In this document: positions 63,655 to 64,000 of the stretch, piece after piece
Numbering within the stretch: the first letter of the stretch is position 1
How the letters are laid out: every line of letters starts with the position of its first letter
Assembly (NCBI GenBank): GCA_017548605.1
Contig: JAFYZT010000044.1
Location: 60,522-124,521 of the forward strand
From: Prevotella sp.
GTDB taxonomy: Bacteria; Bacteroidota; Bacteroidia; Bacteroidales; Bacteroidaceae
DNA length: 64,000 bases
Reading direction: 5' to 3'
Position numbers and translations under genes: made by a program
The notes under the pieces: generated by a model
Database searches by the model: none
What the model saw: the letters and a program-made list of their open reading frames with translations, nothing else
Told to the model about the DNA's origin: nothing

Positions 63655-64000
63655 ACCGGCGAAAGTCTTCGGGCAATTAGTAGCGCTCGGCTTTGACGTC
63701 GCCGTCTTTACACCTGCGCCCTATCAACGTCGTGGTCTGCGACGACCCTCAATGGAGCTCTCATCTTGCGGACGGCTTCGCACTTAGATGCTTTCAGCGC
63801 TTATCCTGACCAGACGCGGATACCCGGCGGTGCACCTGGCGGCACAACCGGCAAACCGGAGGTCTGTCCACCACGGTCCTCTCGTACTAGTGGCGGCTCC
63901 ACGCAAAACTCCTACGCCCACGATCATCCTGCACCACGCCGACAACACGGGCCACGAAATCCAGGTGTCGCTCATCGAGACCGTCAGGAACAACCCCAAT
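63655..64000 (-). rRNA. rrl: 23S ribosomal RNA, 3' part (gene continues beyond window)
   Basis: The minus strand from 64000 contains conserved 3'-terminal 23S segments: the region around GGACCGTGGTGGACAGACC, CACTAGTACGAGAGGACC in local form, AGCGCTGAAAGCATCTAAG, and the end GCGCTACTAATTGCCCGAAG. The exact 3' end is uncertain by about 10 bases. The 5' part of the gene is outside the window. Small open frames on either strand here are not genes. Confidence 0.95.

Noticed and set aside
63784-63999. Minus-strand open frame of 71 codons
   Set aside because: It lies entirely inside 23S rRNA.

Overview
The window looks like a chromosomal segment of a Prevotella-type member of the Bacteroidota (rumen or gut Prevotellaceae). 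The pointers are the Bacteroidota promoter consensus (TTTG, about 20 bases, TAnnTTTG) upstream of many genes, a type III glutamine synthetase, a PorP/K/L/M/N type IX secretion cluster, secreted proteins with type IX sorting tails, and a xylan-use locus with the same gene set as the xyn cluster known from Prevotella bryantii. Most of the window is near half G+C. The stretch at about 19.1-23.6 kb is clearly more AT-rich.

Layout. 1-5 kb: the end of glnN, a secreted metallo-beta-lactamase-fold hydrolase, an Omp28-type protein with a thioredoxin-like CxxC, and a small periplasmic protein. 5-16.5 kb: an RluA-type pseudouridine synthase, a YARHG/SH3 lipoprotein, D-lactate dehydrogenase, pyridoxal kinase, a CE1-type esterase next to a GH3 beta-glucosidase, a CapA-like lipoprotein and an Ig-like lipoprotein. 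16.5-18.9 kb: pnp. 19.1-24 kb: an AT-rich, translationally coupled operon encoding a TPR protein with an HExxH motif, a MazG-like pyrophosphohydrolase, and a large protein that joins a PD-(D/E)XK nuclease, a DUF2075 helicase and a LexA/UmuD-type S24 autoprotease. 24-31 kb: a PepSY-like protein, a GH8 exo-oligoxylanase, a cysteine-less thioredoxin-fold lipoprotein and a DUF3160 protein. 30.8-42.1 kb: the xylan locus, with GH67 and the hybrid two-component regulator on the minus strand and an esterase, a GPH symporter, GH10 and GH43 on the plus strand. 42-54.2 kb: a type IX-secreted Ig-like protein with a small peptide gene, gamma carbonic anhydrase, KdtA, GltX, a 7TM-HD phosphodiesterase, a FadL-like porin and PriA. 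54.2-61.6 kb: the type IX secretion operon. 61.7-63.2 kb: DUF2795, cobalamin adenosyltransferase and a shortened methyltransferase-like gene. 63.2-64 kb: the end of an rRNA operon (5S and the 3' part of 23S, minus strand).

How the genes work together. The xylan locus forms a degradation chain: GH10 cuts the backbone, the SGNH esterase and GH67 remove side groups, the symporter imports oligomers, and cytoplasmic GH43 finishes them, under control of the divergent hybrid sensor. GH8 and the CE1/GH3 pair probably support the same diet. The PorKLMNP proteins would export the two proteins in the window that carry sorting tails.

The most unusual element is the AT-rich operon. Its last gene ends in a self-cleavage module that carries the Cys-Gly site, serine and lysine expected of UmuD. 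This suggests a nuclease-helicase effector controlled by a DNA-damage or infection-triggered autoproteolytic switch. It is a good candidate for an undescribed defence system; the function is inference.
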